Below, piece by piece: positions 35,845 to 44,580 of a stretch of 64,000 nt of DNA (position 1 is its first letter; every line of letters begins with the position of its first letter). The DNA is from Planobispora rosea (GTDB taxonomy: Bacteria > Actinomycetota > Actinomycetes > Streptosporangiales > Streptosporangiaceae): NCBI RefSeq assembly GCF_014648175.1, contig NZ_BMQP01000006.1:1-64000 (forward strand), in the 5' to 3' direction. The position numbers were made by a program, and so were the translations under genes. The notes beneath the pieces are model-generated. The model saw nothing but the letters and a program-made list of their open reading frames with translations. It did not search any database and was not told the origin of the DNA.

Positions 35845-36909
35845 ATGACCGTGACCACCGACGCCGCCCTCCACGAGCGGCTCATGGCGCTGGCCGAGCG
35901 GCGGATCGCGGCCGGTGAGGTCCCCGGGCCCGCGGCGGCGGACCCGGTCAACCTCCCGATGATCCGGCACTGGACCGACGCCATGGGCGACGCCAACCCG
36001 GTCTACACCGATCCCGAGGCGGCCGCGGCGAGCCCGCACGGCGGGATCGTTGCGCCCCCGGCGATGATCCAGGTCTGGACCATGCCCGGCGTGAACCGCA
36101 AGGCCGGGCAGCGGCCCACCCCGGTCGACGACGTGCTGGCCATGCTCAACGACGAGGGCGGCTACACCGGCGTGGTCGCGACGAACTGCGAGCAGACCTA
36201 CCACCGGTACGTCCGGCCCGGCGAGCGGCTGTTCCCGGCGACCCGCCTCACCGGGCTGGCGGGCCCGAAGCGTACGGCGCTCGGCGAGGGGTACTTCGTG
36301 ACCTGGAACGTCACCTGGTACTCCGGCGACGAGGCCGTGGCGGAGATGCTCTTCCGGGTGCTGAAGTTCCGTCCCCGGAAGCCGGAGGGCCCGGTCGGGG
36401 ACGGGAACGCGCAGGACGGTGCCGGCAGGGAGGACACGCGGGACCGTACCGGGGAGAACGCGCAGGACGGTGCCGGGGAGAACGGGCGGGACCGCACCCG
36501 GGGGCGCGCGCCGTACCCGCTGAGACCGGCGATCAACGGGGACACCGCCTTCTTCTGGGAGGGCGTCGCCCGGGGAGAGCTCCGCATCCAGCGGTGCGGC
36601 AGCTGCGGGGAACTGCGGCACCCGCCCGGCCCGATGTGCCCGTCGTGCCGTTCGACCGACCGCGGATACGTCGTGGCGAGCGGTGAGGGCGAGGTCTTCA
36701 GCTACGTCGTGCACCACAACCCCCCGGTCCCGGGACGCCGGACGCCTTTCGTGGTCGCTGTGGTCCAGCTGCCGGAAGGGGTGCGGATCGTGGGAAACGT
36801 GGTGGACTGCGCTCCTTCGGAAGTGGGTATCGGTATGCCGTTGCGTGTGACGTACCGCCAGATGGACGACGAGCTCACCCTGCCCCTGTGGGCCCCTCGG
36901 GAGGCGTGA
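35845..36909 (+). CDS. chsH2: Steroid enoyl-CoA hydratase subunit ChsH2 (MaoC-like plus DUF35)
   Basis: A 354-residue two-domain protein. Residues 1-180 are a MaoC-like hotdog domain (RHWTDAMGDANPVYTDPEAA, GGIVAPPAMIQVW); residues 215-350 are a DUF35 domain with a zinc ribbon (CGSCGELRHPPGPMCPSC) and an OB-fold that in mycobacteria docks with Ltp2. A low-complexity linker of about 45 residues with repeated NAQDGAG and RDRT units separates them and makes the protein longer than the 311-residue mycobacterial ChsH2. It pairs with ChsH1, whose start overlaps its stop by one base. Confidence 0.87.
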   Translation: MTVTTDAALHERLMALAERRIAAGEVPGPAAADPVNLPMIRHWTDAMGDANPVYTDPEAAAASPHGGIVAPPAMIQVWTMPGVNRKAGQRPTPVDDVLAMLNDEGGYTGVVATNCEQTYHRYVRPGERLFPATRLTGLAGPKRTALGEGYFVTWNVTWYSGDEAVAEMLFRVLKFRPRKPEGPVGDGNAQDGAGREDTRDRTGENAQDGAGENGRDRTRGRAPYPLRPAINGDTAFFWEGVARGELRIQRCGSCGELRHPPGPMCPSCRSTDRGYVVASGEGEVFSYVVHHNPPVPGRRTPFVVAVVQLPEGVRIVGNVVDCAPSEVGIGMPLRVTYRQMDDELTLPLWAPREA

Positions 36910-37319
36910 TGCGGACACTGACCGAGGACCAGATCGCGATCGGGACCGTCCTGCCCGACCTCGTCATCCCGCTGACCCCCACCATGATCATCTCAACCGC
37001 CCTGGCGACGATGGACTTCACCGCGGTCCACCACGACGTCGAGGGCGCCAGGGCGCAGGGATCGAAGGACATCTTCCTCAACATCCTGACGACCATGGGC
37101 CTGGTCGAGCGCTACGTCACCGACTGGGCCGGTCCCGGAGCACTGATCCGCGGGATCAACGTCAGGCTCGGCGTCCCCGCCTACGCGGGCGACACCCTGA
37201 CCTTCACCGGAACCGTCGTCGGCCACGAGAACGGCGAGTTCACCGTCGAGGTCCGCGGCGAGGTCAGCCTCGGCGACCACGCCACCGGCACCGTCCGCTT
37301 CTCCCCGCCCGGCGAGTAG
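36909..37319 (+). CDS. chsH1: Steroid enoyl-CoA hydratase subunit ChsH1 (MaoC-like)
   Basis: A 136-residue single hotdog domain carrying the hydratase active-site region (ATMDFTAVHHDVEGARAQGS followed by KDIFLNILTTMGLVERYV). With ChsH2 it hydrates the side-chain enoyl-CoA made by ChsE1/E2. The ATG at 36909 overlaps the chsH2 stop (TGATG); an in-frame ATG seven codons earlier lies inside chsH2 and is less likely. The gene is followed by a decamer repeat and then ltp2. Confidence 0.87.
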   Translation: MRTLTEDQIAIGTVLPDLVIPLTPTMIISTALATMDFTAVHHDVEGARAQGSKDIFLNILTTMGLVERYVTDWAGPGALIRGINVRLGVPAYAGDTLTFTGTVVGHENGEFTVEVRGEVSLGDHATGTVRFSPPGE

Positions 37320-37340
37320 GGTCCGTCCACGCCCTGTCCG

Positions 37341-37380
37341 CGCCCGTCCATGCCCGTCCATGCCCGTCCATGCCCGTCCG
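37341..37380 (+). repeat. 10-bp tandem repeat between chsH1 and ltp2
   Basis: TGCCCGTCCA occurs twice perfectly (37351-37370) with one-mismatch copies on both sides (37341-37350 and 37371-37380). It lies 20 bases after the chsH1 stop and lengthens the gap to ltp2. Confidence 0.85.
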
Positions 37381-37436
37381 CGCCCGGTCCGCGACTCATC
37401 GGCGACTCATCTCATCGACCACGAGAGGTTCAGCAC

Positions 37437-38609
37437 GTGTCTTCCCTTTCCGGCCGTACGGCCGTCGCCGGCATCGGCGCGACCGAGTTCTCCAAGCAGT
37501 CCGGCCGGTCCGAGCTCCGGCTCGCCGCCGAGGCCGTGCTCGCGGCGCTGGACGACGCGGGCCTGACCCCGGCCGACGTGGACGGGATGGTAACCTACAC
37601 CCAGGACACCAACCAGGAGATCGCCGTCGCCCGCGAGGCGGGCATCGGCGACCTGTCGTTCTTCTCCCGTGTCCACTACGGCGGCGGCGCGGCCTGCGGC
37701 ACGGTGCTGCACGCCGCGATGGCGGTGGCCACCGGGGTCGCCGAGACCGTCGTCTGCTACCGGGCCTTCAACGAGCGCTCCGGGCGCAGGTTCGGCCAGC
37801 CCGACGCCCGCATCGGCGGGGAGCCGTCGTCCCAGGGCCTGGAGATGAGCTGGCACGTGCCGTACGGCCTCATGACCCCGGCCGCCTGGGTCGCCATGTT
37901 CGCCCGGCGCTACATGCACGTCTACGGCGTGACGTCGGAGGATTTCGGCAGGGTCGCGGTGGCCATGCGCCGGCACGCGGCCACCAACCCGGCCGCCTGG
38001 TTCCACCGGCGGCCGATCACGCTTCGGGAGCACCAGGAATCCAAGTGGATCGTGGAGCCGCTGCACCTGCTCGACTGCTGCCAGGAGAGCGACGGCGCGG
38101 TGGCCCTGGTGGTCACCTCGGCCGAGCGCGCCCGTCACCTGCGCCGCTCACCCGCGGTGATCAAGGCTGCCGCCCAGGGATCGGGCGCGGGCCAGATGAT
38201 GATGACCAGCTACTACCGTGATGACATGACCGGTCTGCCGGAGATGGGCGTCGTCGGCCGGAGGCTCTGGGAGCAGGCCCGGCTCGGGCCCGCGGACGTG
38301 CAGACCGCGATCCTCTACGACCACTTCACCCCGTTCGTCCTCACCCAGCTGGAGGAACTCGGGTTCTGCGGGCGCGGCGAGGCGCGGGACTACGTGGCCG
38401 ACGGCGGCATCGAGATCGACGGGCGCCTGCCGGTGAACCCGCACGGCGGGCAGCTCGGCGAGGCGTACATCCACGGTATGAACGGCATCGCCGAGGCCGT
38501 ACGCCAGATCCGCGGCACGTCGGTCAACCAGGTGGCAGGCGTGCACAACGTCCTCGTCACGGCCGGGACGGGCGTTCCCACCAGCGGGCTGATCCTGTCG
38601 GCCGACTGA
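37437..38609 (+). CDS. ltp2: Thiolase-like steroid retro-aldolase Ltp2
   Basis: A 390-residue thiolase-superfamily lipid-transfer-type protein. It has the fold (GRTAVAGIGATEFSKQSGRSELRLA, YGGGAACGTVLHAAMAVATG, NPHGGQLGEAYIHGMNGI) but no classical thiolase cysteine in the usual DxxCxSG setting, as expected for an aldolase rather than a thiolase. In mycobacteria Ltp2 with the ChsH2 DUF35 domain cleaves the hydrated side chain to androstenedione and propionyl-CoA. The GTG is preceded by GAGAGG. It ends the six-gene steroid operon. Confidence 0.86.
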   Translation: MSSLSGRTAVAGIGATEFSKQSGRSELRLAAEAVLAALDDAGLTPADVDGMVTYTQDTNQEIAVAREAGIGDLSFFSRVHYGGGAACGTVLHAAMAVATGVAETVVCYRAFNERSGRRFGQPDARIGGEPSSQGLEMSWHVPYGLMTPAAWVAMFARRYMHVYGVTSEDFGRVAVAMRRHAATNPAAWFHRRPITLREHQESKWIVEPLHLLDCCQESDGAVALVVTSAERARHLRRSPAVIKAAAQGSGAGQMMMTSYYRDDMTGLPEMGVVGRRLWEQARLGPADVQTAILYDHFTPFVLTQLEELGFCGRGEARDYVADGGIEIDGRLPVNPHGGQLGEAYIHGMNGIAEAVRQIRGTSVNQVAGVHNVLVTAGTGVPTSGLILSAD

Positions 38610-38657
38610 CCGGCGGCACCCACGACCCCGGCGGCGCCCACGGCCCCGGCGGCGTCT

Positions 38658-39041
38658 CTAGCCGCCGGCGCCGCCGAGTTCCGCCGCGGCGGCCTCGACG
38701 CCGGGATACGAGCGGAGCGTCCGGTCCAGCCTCGTGACCTGCAGGAGCCGGGCGAACCGGCCGTGGACTCCGCTCAGGACCAGACGCCCGCCCTCGCGCT
38801 GCACCTCGTGGAGGGTCTTCACCATCAGGTTCAGTCCCGAGGAGTCGCAGAAATCGAGGTGCTGGACGTCGATGACCAGGAGCGGCGGGGAGATGAGACG
38901 CGTGGCCTCCGCGATCTGGGCGTGGAGACGGGGGGCCGTCGCCATGTCGAGCTCACCCGACAGCCGCACGATGACGACGTCCCCGCTGAGTCCCGTGCTC
39001 GCCGAGAAGGTGGCGATTCCGCCGTAGTCGATCAATCTCAT
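38658..39041 (-). CDS. STAS-domain anti-sigma factor antagonist
   Basis: A 127-residue single STAS domain with the phosphorylatable serine motif LDFCDSSGLNLM and the strand VVIVRLSGELDMATAPRLH. Dephosphorylated forms bind an anti-sigma kinase and free its sigma factor. The ATG 19 codons inside the longest frame is chosen because GAGGCGGAGCG precedes it. No anti-sigma kinase gene is nearby, but the sigma-like membrane protein lies 197 bases upstream on the same strand. It is convergent with ltp2. Confidence 0.87.
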   Translation of the reverse strand: MRLIDYGGIATFSASTGLSGDVVIVRLSGELDMATAPRLHAQIAEATRLISPPLLVIDVQHLDFCDSSGLNLMVKTLHEVQREGGRLVLSGVHGRFARLLQVTRLDRTLRSYPGVEAAAAELGGAGG

Positions 39042-39237
39042 CGCTCCGCCTCTGCTACGCGGTCCGAAGACGCGGCCATGACTCCGCTCTGCGGTCATCC
39101 GATTGCAAAGAGCCTTTCACGTTTATCATCGCACAGGGCAAGGAAATCGGCCGGAAGGCGCGAGGACCGTTGTCCCCGGCCGGATACCCAACTGTCTCCT
39201 GCCCGCCCACCTGTGTGAAGGATCGGCGTCGCATGCC

Positions 39238-40851
39238 TCAGGGGATGGAGATGCTCGGGACGGCGAAGAAGACGATCAGAGCGATGGCGACGCAGATGAG
39301 GAAGCCGACCAGTTCCCACATCCAGTCGTGGTGCTCCTCACGCCTGGCCTTGACCGGCTTGCGGCCCGGCTTGCCCCTGCGGAGGGTCCTTCCGTCTCCG
39401 GGGATCGGGCGGCTCTCGGCGGCTTCGCCGTTCCCGGGAGCCCCGCCGTCCTCGGGGGCCGCACCGCCGCTGGAGGTCCCGCCGGTCCCGGAGCCCTCGG
39501 CGGTCCCGGCGGTCCCGGCGGTCCCGGCGGTCCCGGAGTCCTCGACGGTCCCGGGAGCCCCGGCGGTTCCCCAGCCCACGAGGGCTCTCCACTCCTCGAC
39601 GGCCTTGGATCTCCCGGCGGTCCCGGAGCCCTCGGCGGTTCCCTGAGCCTCGTCCGCGGTCCCGCGGGCCGTCTCGCCGTCCGCGGTCCCGCGCGGGGCC
39701 GAGGCGACCAGCTTGTCGGTGTAGGCCAGGGCCGCCCGCTGCTCCTTGCTGAGCGGGCGGAACAGGTTCTCCAGCGGGGGGTAGTCCAGCCGGGGCGGAT
39801 TGCTCTCCAGGATGTCCGCCGGGATCGGGGCCGACAGCGGCATCTCCACCCGGGGCCGGGGGCGCTGCAGACGGGGGCGGCGGGGCGGCGGGGCCGCGTC
39901 GTCGAGGGCCGACAACACCGCCCCGCGCAGCTTGGGCATCGGCTCGGTGGTCGCCTCGTGGGCGGAGACGGCGTCCGGGTCCGGCGGGGAGAAGAGGTCG
40001 TCCCCGGCCGGAGACGGGAAGGAGGGCACCGAGGACGCCGGGGACGCCGGGGACGCCGGGGAGAGGAGATCGCCCCCGGCAGGCGTGCCGATCCCGGCCT
40101 GCGACAGCGGCCACCCGGGAGCGGTCGGCCAGAGCGGCCTGACCGGCAGGGACGCGCCCACCGCGGACGCGGGCCGCGGGGCGGGAGCCGTACCGGCGCC
40201 GGAGGAGGCGAGCACCGTGGCGCGCAGGGACTCGGGCGGGACGGCCCAGGGCGCGCGGGCGAGCACGTCGCGGATCGGGGCGACGGAGAGGGCGCCGAAC
40301 GCCTCCTCCATGCGGGCCGGGACGCGGACCGAGGCCAGGGCCAGGGTCAGGGCCTGGGCGAAACGCCGGCAGGCGCTCACGGTCAGCTCGTCGGCGGTGT
40401 CGGCGGCCACGTCGAGCACCCAGGACATCTCGACGGTGTCCATCTCGCACACGCCCGACAGGAACAGCACCTCGCGCTGGTGCGGGCGCAGGTCGCGCAG
40501 GACCCGGTCGACGAACGCGGTGACCGGGTCGGCGCCGGGGAGGGACGGGGCGTAGACGACGTCCCGCCGGGCGAACTCACGGCGGGCGAGCGCGTAGAGG
40601 GCGGCGCGCGGGGGTTCCACGGACGACACGGCGGTCAGGACGGCCACCACGGTGGCGCCTGCGGTTCCGGAATCCCCGAGCTGGTCCCGGCAGTAGGCGA
40701 ACAGGCCGGCGGCGTACCGGTCGTAGAGGTCGGCGATCAGCTCGCCGCGTGATCGCTGGGTGAGAAGCGGTGGGGTCACGGCGGGACCGGTTCTTCTGGG
40801 GTTGGGCGGGTGGTGTGAAGCGTGGGGCGTATGGGGCATGGGAGGGCTCAT
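39238..40851 (-). CDS. Sigma-factor-like protein with long low-complexity region and C-terminal membrane anchor
   Basis: A protein of about 537 residues. Residues 30-160 look like an ECF-type sigma factor: LIADLYDRYAAGLFAYCRDQLGD as region 2 and RDLRPHQREVLFLSGVCEMDTVEMSWVLDV as region 4, the latter without a convincing recognition helix. About 330 residues rich in Pro, Ala, Gly and Thr follow, including GTA repeats. The last 35 residues are a basic patch plus one membrane helix (WELVGFLICVAIALIVFFAVP). The start is uncertain (40851 or GTG 40779). Whether it still drives transcription is unknown. Confidence 0.6.
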   Translation of the reverse strand: MSPPMPHTPHASHHPPNPRRTGPAVTPPLLTQRSRGELIADLYDRYAAGLFAYCRDQLGDSGTAGATVVAVLTAVSSVEPPRAALYALARREFARRDVVYAPSLPGADPVTAFVDRVLRDLRPHQREVLFLSGVCEMDTVEMSWVLDVAADTADELTVSACRRFAQALTLALASVRVPARMEEAFGALSVAPIRDVLARAPWAVPPESLRATVLASSGAGTAPAPRPASAVGASLPVRPLWPTAPGWPLSQAGIGTPAGGDLLSPASPASPASSVPSFPSPAGDDLFSPPDPDAVSAHEATTEPMPKLRGAVLSALDDAAPPPRRPRLQRPRPRVEMPLSAPIPADILESNPPRLDYPPLENLFRPLSKEQRAALAYTDKLVASAPRGTADGETARGTADEAQGTAEGSGTAGRSKAVEEWRALVGWGTAGAPGTVEDSGTAGTAGTAGTAEGSGTGGTSSGGAAPEDGGAPGNGEAAESRPIPGDGRTLRRGKPGRKPVKARREEHHDWMWELVGFLICVAIALIVFFAVPSISIP

Positions 40852-40917
40852 GTCCACGATATGGGCAATGATGCCAAGTCAGCGAGACCCTTCGCATTAT
40901 TGGATACCTATTTGATG

Positions 40918-40931
40918 TAGAACACGTTTGA
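40918..40931. promoter_or_regulatory. KstR-type operator (unexpected location)
   Basis: TAGAACACGTTTGA matches TnnAACnnGTTnnA at all eight positions. It lies 110 bases before the osmolyte importer and 67 bases before the sigma-like gene, which are divergent. Its steroid relevance is unclear. Confidence 0.6.
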
Positions 40932-41040
40932 CTGGGGGAGACGGGACGAGACGGAAGCCGCCGCCGTAGGCTGATCCGCGGCGGATCGTGGGGCAGTCGG
41001 GGCAGGGGGCCGCGGCTCCGCCGGGAGACCAGGGGTACGC

Positions 41041-42147
41041 ATGATCACATTTGACGGTGTCACCAAGCGGTACCCGGACGGGACCGTCGCCGTGGACGAA
41101 CTCAGCCTGGAGGCGCCGACCGGGGAGATCACCGTCCTGGTGGGACCGTCGGGTTGCGGTAAGACCACATCGCTCCGGATGATCAACCGGATGATCGACC
41201 CGTCGGCCGGGCGCATCCTGCTCGACGGGGCGGACGTGACGACCGTCGACCCGCCCACCCTGCGGCGCGGCATCGGCTACGTCATCCAGCAGGCCGGTCT
41301 CTTCCCGCACCGCAAGATCGTCGACAACGTGGCGACGGTGCCCTACCTGCTCGGCTGGGACCGGAAGAAGGCGCGGTCCCGGGCCATGGACCTGCTGGAG
41401 CTGGTGGGGCTCGACCCCGGGCTCGCCGGGCGCTATCCCTTCCAGCTCTCCGGCGGCCAGCAGCAGCGCGTCGGCGTGGCGCGCGCGCTCGCGGCGGACC
41501 CGCCGGTGCTGCTGATGGACGAGCCGTTCAGCGCGGTGGACCCGATCGTGCGCGCGAGCCTCCAGGACGAGCTGCTCCGGCTGCAGGCCGAGCTCAACAA
41601 GACCATCGTGTTCGTCACCCACGACATCGACGAGGCCGTCAAGCTGGGCGACCGGGTGGCCGTGCTCCGGGTCGGCGGGCGCCTGGCGCAGCTCGCCGCT
41701 CCGGCGGAGCTGCTGGCCGAGCCCGCCGACGACTTCGTCCGCGAGTTCCTCGGCCGCGACCGGGGCATCCGGCGGCTGTCGTTCATCCCCGCCGACGGCC
41801 TGAGCCTGCGCACCGACCTGGTCGTGCCGGTCTCCGCCGACGTCTCCTCGGTGCGCGGTACGGCGGAGGCCTGGCTGGCCGTGGTGGACGCCGAGGGCGG
41901 GCCGCTGGGCTGGATCGCCCCGAAGGACCTGCCGGACTCCGGCGGCACGCTGGCCGAGGTGCCCGCGGCGCCGTACGGGACGTTCGTGAGAGGCCGTGAC
42001 TCGTTGCGCGCCGCGCTGGACGCGACGCTGCTGTCCCCGTCGGGGAACGCGCTCGCGGTGGACGGCTCCGGCCGGGTCGAGGGCGTGGTGACCCGCGAGG
42101 CGCTGGGCGAGGCGCTGACCCGGATCGCGGAGGACGCGCGTGGGTGA
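41041..42147 (+). CDS. Glycine betaine/choline-type ABC transporter ATP-binding protein (OpuCA-like)
   Basis: A 368-residue ATPase: Walker A GPSGCGKTTS, signature LSGGQQQRVG, Walker B VLLMDEPFSAVD, and switch VFVTHDIDEAVKLGDR. The 110 residues after the ATPase domain resemble the CBS-like regulatory tail of OpuCA (LAVDGSGRVEGVVTREAL), which senses ionic strength in Bacillus. It is first in an operon with two permeases and a binding lipoprotein and overlaps the first permease by eight bases. The substrate could be betaine, choline or a related osmolyte. Confidence 0.88.
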   Translation: MITFDGVTKRYPDGTVAVDELSLEAPTGEITVLVGPSGCGKTTSLRMINRMIDPSAGRILLDGADVTTVDPPTLRRGIGYVIQQAGLFPHRKIVDNVATVPYLLGWDRKKARSRAMDLLELVGLDPGLAGRYPFQLSGGQQQRVGVARALAADPPVLLMDEPFSAVDPIVRASLQDELLRLQAELNKTIVFVTHDIDEAVKLGDRVAVLRVGGRLAQLAAPAELLAEPADDFVREFLGRDRGIRRLSFIPADGLSLRTDLVVPVSADVSSVRGTAEAWLAVVDAEGGPLGWIAPKDLPDSGGTLAEVPAAPYGTFVRGRDSLRAALDATLLSPSGNALAVDGSGRVEGVVTREALGEALTRIAEDARG

Positions 42148-42910
42148 GGAACCGCTGATCCGCTGGGAGTGGATCGGGAACAACGGGCCGTTGATCCGTG
42201 AGCTGGTCGCCGACAACATCATCATGGCGCTGGTACCGGTCCTCGTCGGGCTGCTGGTCGCGCTCCCTCTCGGGCTGGCGGCGGTCCGCTGGCGCTGGCT
42301 CTACCAGCCCACGGCCGGCGTGGTGAACGTGGTCTACTCGCTGCCCTCGCTGGCCGTCTTCATCGTGCTGCTCCCTATCACCGGCCTGGCCACCCGGACG
42401 ACCGTCATGGTGCCGCTCGCCTTCTACGCGCTGGCCGTGCTGCTCCCGGCCGTGGTGGACGGGCTCGACTCCGTCCCCGAGCACGTCCGGCAGTCGGCGG
42501 TGGCCATGGGCTTCACCCCGGCGCGGCGGCTGCTCGCGGTCGAGCTGCCGATCGCGGTGCCGGTCGTGCTCGCCGGGCTGCGGGTGGCGACGGTCTCCAG
42601 CGTCAGCCTGGTGAGCGTGGGCGCGCTGGTCGGCCGGGGCGGGCTCGGCCACCTGTTCACCGACGGCTGGCAGCGGCAGTTCCCCACCCCGATCGTGGTG
42701 GGAATCGTCCTGATCGTGCTTCTGGCGGTGATCGCCGATCTGCTGCTGGTCCTGATCCAGCGGTGGCTGACCCCGTGGTCGGTGGCGCGGACGGCGACCC
42801 GGAGGGTGACGCAGGGGGCGGCCCGCGCGACGGCGCGACCGGCGGCGCAGTCGGCGGGGCAGCTGGCGGGGCAGTCGGTGGCGGGGCCGGGGCGGGGGGA
42901 CGCCGCGTGA
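42140..42910 (+). CDS. Osmolyte ABC transporter permease (OpuCB-like)
   Basis: A 256-residue membrane protein with five to six hydrophobic spans and the BPD_transp_1 coupling loop (SVPEHVRQSAVAMGFTPARRLLAVELPIA). PSLAVFIVLLPITGLATRTTVMVPLAFYAL is typical of OpuCB/ProW-type permeases. The GTG start lies within the last codons of the ATPase gene. The C-terminal 40 residues are an Ala/Gln/Gly-rich tail outside the conserved domain. It overlaps the second permease by four bases. Confidence 0.88.
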   Translation: MGEEPLIRWEWIGNNGPLIRELVADNIIMALVPVLVGLLVALPLGLAAVRWRWLYQPTAGVVNVVYSLPSLAVFIVLLPITGLATRTTVMVPLAFYALAVLLPAVVDGLDSVPEHVRQSAVAMGFTPARRLLAVELPIAVPVVLAGLRVATVSSVSLVSVGALVGRGGLGHLFTDGWQRQFPTPIVVGIVLIVLLAVIADLLLVLIQRWLTPWSVARTATRRVTQGAARATARPAAQSAGQLAGQSVAGPGRGDAA

Positions 42911-43578
42911 ACTTCCTGATCGACTTCTTCGGGGACCCGGCCAACTGGTCCGGTCCGGACGGCATCCCGCTCCGCTTCGCCGAGCACCTGCAGTACACCG
43001 GGCTCTCGCTGCTGATCGCCGCGCTGATCGCGGTGCCGCTCGGGTTGTGGATCGGGCACACCGGCCGGGGCGCGCTGGCGGTGGTGCTGAGCGCCAACGC
43101 GGCACGCGCCCTGCCGACGCTGGGCCTGCTCGTCCTCATCGTGCTGCTGATGGGCGTCGGATCGGACGCGCCGGTGCTGATCCCGCTGGTGGCGCTGGCC
43201 GTACCGCCGATCCTGGTCAACACCTACGAGGGCATCCGGGGCGTGGACCCGGACCTGCGCGACGCGGCGTACGGCATGGGCCTGCGCGGCGGCCAGGTCC
43301 TCGGCCGGGTGCTGGTGCCGGTCGCGCTCCCGCTGATCCTGCTGGGCCTGCGGACCGCCGCGATCCAGGTGGTGGCGACCGCGACCGTGGCCGCCTACGT
43401 GGGCCTGGGCGGTCTGGGCCGCTACATCATCGACGGTCTGGCGACCCAGAAGTACCCGCTCACGGTGGGCGGCGCCGTCCTCGTGGCGCTGCTGGCCCTG
43501 GCGGTCCAGGGGTTGTTCACCCTGATCCAGCGTGTCTGCGTCTCCCCGGGGGTGAGCGGGCGCCAGAAGACCCGCTAA
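42907..43578 (+). CDS. Osmolyte ABC transporter permease (OpuCD-like)
   Basis: A 223-residue second permease, with the coupling loop GVDPDLRDAAYGMGLRGGQVLGRVLVPVALP and the family spans NAARALPTLGLLVLIVLLMGVG and VAAYVGLGGLGRYIIDGLAT. The GTG start overlaps the previous stop (GTGA). Having two permeases plus a separate binding protein is the OpuC/OsmVWXY arrangement. Confidence 0.9.
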   Translation: MNFLIDFFGDPANWSGPDGIPLRFAEHLQYTGLSLLIAALIAVPLGLWIGHTGRGALAVVLSANAARALPTLGLLVLIVLLMGVGSDAPVLIPLVALAVPPILVNTYEGIRGVDPDLRDAAYGMGLRGGQVLGRVLVPVALPLILLGLRTAAIQVVATATVAAYVGLGGLGRYIIDGLATQKYPLTVGGAVLVALLALAVQGLFTLIQRVCVSPGVSGRQKTR

Positions 43579-43615
43579 TCTAACAAATACCCCCCGGTTT
43601 AGAAGGGAAATTGTG

Positions 43616-44533
43616 ATGAAGCGCTTGTTCGGCACCGCGGCCGTCGTGTTGTCCGCGATGCTCACTCTCGGCGCGTGCGGCGGCGGCGATCCGCTCACCA
43701 GCGCCTCGCCCGCCCCGGCGGGCTCCGGCTCCGCACCCGCGGCCGGGGGGAAGGTCGTCATCGGCTCGGCCGACTTCCCGGAGAACGTCCTGCTGGCCGA
43801 GATCTACTCCCAGGCTCTGGCCGCCAAGGGCGTGCAGGTCGAGGAGAAGCTCAACGTCGGCAGCCGCGAGGTCCTCTACGACCAGATCAAGAGCGGCGGC
43901 CTGACGATCCTGCCCGAGTACGTCGGCTCGCTGCTGGCCTACGTCGACAAGGAGGCCACGGCCAAGAGCAAGGACGACGTCGTCGCCGCGCTCAAGGAGA
44001 AGCTCCCGGCCGAGCTGGAGATCCTGGAGCCCGCGGCGGCCGAGGACAACAACTCGCTGACCGTCACCAAGGCCACCGCCGAGAAGGACGGGCTGACCAC
44101 GATCGAGGACCTGGCCAAGGTCGCGAAGAACTACGTGGTGGGCGGCCCGCCGGAGTTCCAGAGCCGCCAGGAGCAGAACTTCAAGGACACCTACGGCCTG
44201 GAGTTCAAGGAGTGGAAGAAGACCGGCGCCGCCACCGCCGACGCCATCAAGGACGGCACCGTCCAGGTCGGCAACGTCTTCACCACCGACCCCAAGATCG
44301 TCGTCAACGACCTGGTCTCCCTCCAGGACAACAAGAACGCCTTCGCGGCCGAGAACATCACGCCGCTGGTGAACAAGGCCGGCGTCAACGACACCGTCCG
44401 CACCACCCTGAACGCGGTCTCCGCCAAGCTCGACACCGCCGGCCTCGTCGCACTGATGAAGCGCGTCGCGATCGACAAGGAGAACCCCGACGCGGTGGCC
44501 AAGGACTGGCTGACGCAGAACGGCCTGCTGTAG
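43616..44533 (+). CDS. Osmolyte ABC transporter substrate-binding lipoprotein (OpuCC/OsmF-like)
   Basis: A 305-residue lipoprotein with signal MKRLFGTAAVVLSAMLTLGAC; LGAC with Cys21 is a classical lipobox. The mature protein shows OpuAC motifs (VVIGSADFPENVLLAEIYSQAL, YDQIKSGGLTILPEYVGSLL, VQVGNVFTTDPKIVVNDLVSLQDNK). A quaternary-ammonium compound is the likely ligand. AAGGGAAA precedes the start; an ATG rather than the adjacent GTG is chosen. It ends the operon and is followed by a repeat and a strong terminator. Confidence 0.9.
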   Translation: MKRLFGTAAVVLSAMLTLGACGGGDPLTSASPAPAGSGSAPAAGGKVVIGSADFPENVLLAEIYSQALAAKGVQVEEKLNVGSREVLYDQIKSGGLTILPEYVGSLLAYVDKEATAKSKDDVVAALKEKLPAELEILEPAAAEDNNSLTVTKATAEKDGLTTIEDLAKVAKNYVVGGPPEFQSRQEQNFKDTYGLEFKEWKKTGAATADAIKDGTVQVGNVFTTDPKIVVNDLVSLQDNKNAFAAENITPLVNKAGVNDTVRTTLNAVSAKLDTAGLVALMKRVAIDKENPDAVAKDWLTQNGLL

Positions 44534-44580
44534 TCCGGGACGGTCGTGCCGCCCGGGAAGCCCCGGAAACCCGAGAAGCT

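Noticed and set aside
37437..38609. Classical beta-ketothiolase
   Set aside because: The thiolase fold is present but the usual nucleophile setting is missing; operon position and sequence fit the Ltp2 aldolase.
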